Source: an uncultured bacterium (GTDB taxonomy: Bacteria > Actinomycetota > Aquicultoria > SKW223). From it: DNA of 6,442 nt. The translations under genes and the position numbers were made by a program. The notes beneath the pieces are model-generated. The model did no database searches. It saw only the letters and a list, made by a program, of their open reading frames with translations, and had not been told where the DNA came from. The stretch covers positions 1 through 6,442 of the forward strand of contig CALIRS010000247.1 of the NCBI GenBank assembly GCA_938042205.1, read 5' to 3'. Positions 6,389 through 6,442 of the stretch are shown piece after piece (position 1 is the first letter of the stretch; every line of letters starts with the position of its first letter).

Positions 6389-6442
6389 GAGCTTCTTTTG
6401 GATCTCTAATCTCACAGGTTTTGATTTTAGAATCAAAACTGA
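6348..6442 (-). CDS. holA: C-terminal fragment, probable DNA polymerase III delta subunit (HolA)
   Basis: A minus-strand frame enters from the right edge and ends at TAA (6350-6348), giving 30 residues: the core is DSKIKTCEIRDPKEALKRFL followed by SELTVSQS. HolA proteins, the clamp-loader delta subunit that opens the sliding clamp, usually end in a pattern like D-x-k-i-K-t-G-x-i-d-p-x-x-A-L-e-x-l-l-x-x-L. The fragment fits this apart from Cys in place of Gly. Lying tail-to-tail with rpsT is also the known Bacillus subtilis arrangement. The identification rests on one short motif plus gene order, since the rest of the gene is outside the window. Its last 13 codons or so overlap the rpsT 3' end by 41 bases. 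Confidence 0.65.
   Translation of the reverse strand, partial: SFDSKIKTCEIRDPKEALKRFLSELTVSQS
6415..6441. terminator. Hairpin 30 bases after rpsT, possible terminator or overlap structure
   Basis: GTTTTGATT (6418-6426) and AATCAAAAC (6431-6439) form a perfect 9-bp stem with a TTAG loop. Letting G6418 bulge, CAG (6415-6417) can instead pair with CTG (6439-6441) for an 11-bp stem. It lies inside the coding part of the opposing probable holA. The position suits termination of rpsT, but the stem is AT-rich and the window ends before any T-tract could be seen, so function is uncertain. Confidence 0.4.

Overview
The window is a conserved bacterial housekeeping block with no mobile element, CRISPR array or tRNA/rRNA gene that I can see. 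By eye it is moderately AT-rich, roughly 40% GC. The organism is a bacterium with a peptidoglycan wall, because it encodes the lipid II flippase MurJ. The order holA > < rpsT, then murJ-lepA-hemW-hrcA running away from rpsT, is recalled to resemble Bacillus subtilis (holA, opposing rpsT, gpr, spoIIP, lepA, hemW, hrcA, grpE, dnaK, dnaJ, prmA). Here murJ sits where the sporulation genes gpr and spoIIP would be, and the gene after hrcA is not grpE. This suggests a Firmicutes-like ancestral arrangement in a non-spore-forming or deep-branching lineage. The sequence alone does not let me name a phylum.

Layout: on the minus strand, reading from right to left, murJ (5927-4275), lepA (4278-2485), hemW (2537-1320), hrcA (1253-198) and the start of a fifth gene (195 to beyond position 1) form a tight apparent operon. 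murJ/lepA overlap by 4 bases (ATGA), lepA/hemW overlap by up to 53 bases, hemW/hrcA are separated by 66 AT-rich bases that may carry a second promoter, and hrcA is 2 bases from the next gene. A very good extended -10 promoter lies just upstream of murJ. The 173-base intergenic region 5928-6100 is divergent: it holds this promoter and, facing the other way, a plausible promoter and strong ribosome binding site for rpsT (6101-6388, plus strand). At the right edge the 3' end of a minus-strand gene, most likely holA, overlaps the 3' end of rpsT by 41 bases.

Functionally the operon mixes cell-wall export (MurJ), ribosome function (LepA/EF4, and perhaps a ribosomal protein methyltransferase at the left edge), heme delivery (HemW) and heat-shock repression (HrcA). 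No single pathway links them; it is a conserved neighbourhood. I found no undescribed multi-gene system. The points most worth a second look are the missing CIRCE operator and the different inverted repeat ahead of hrcA, the unidentified gene after hrcA, the rpsT/holA tail overlap with an adjacent hairpin, and the two TTG starts.
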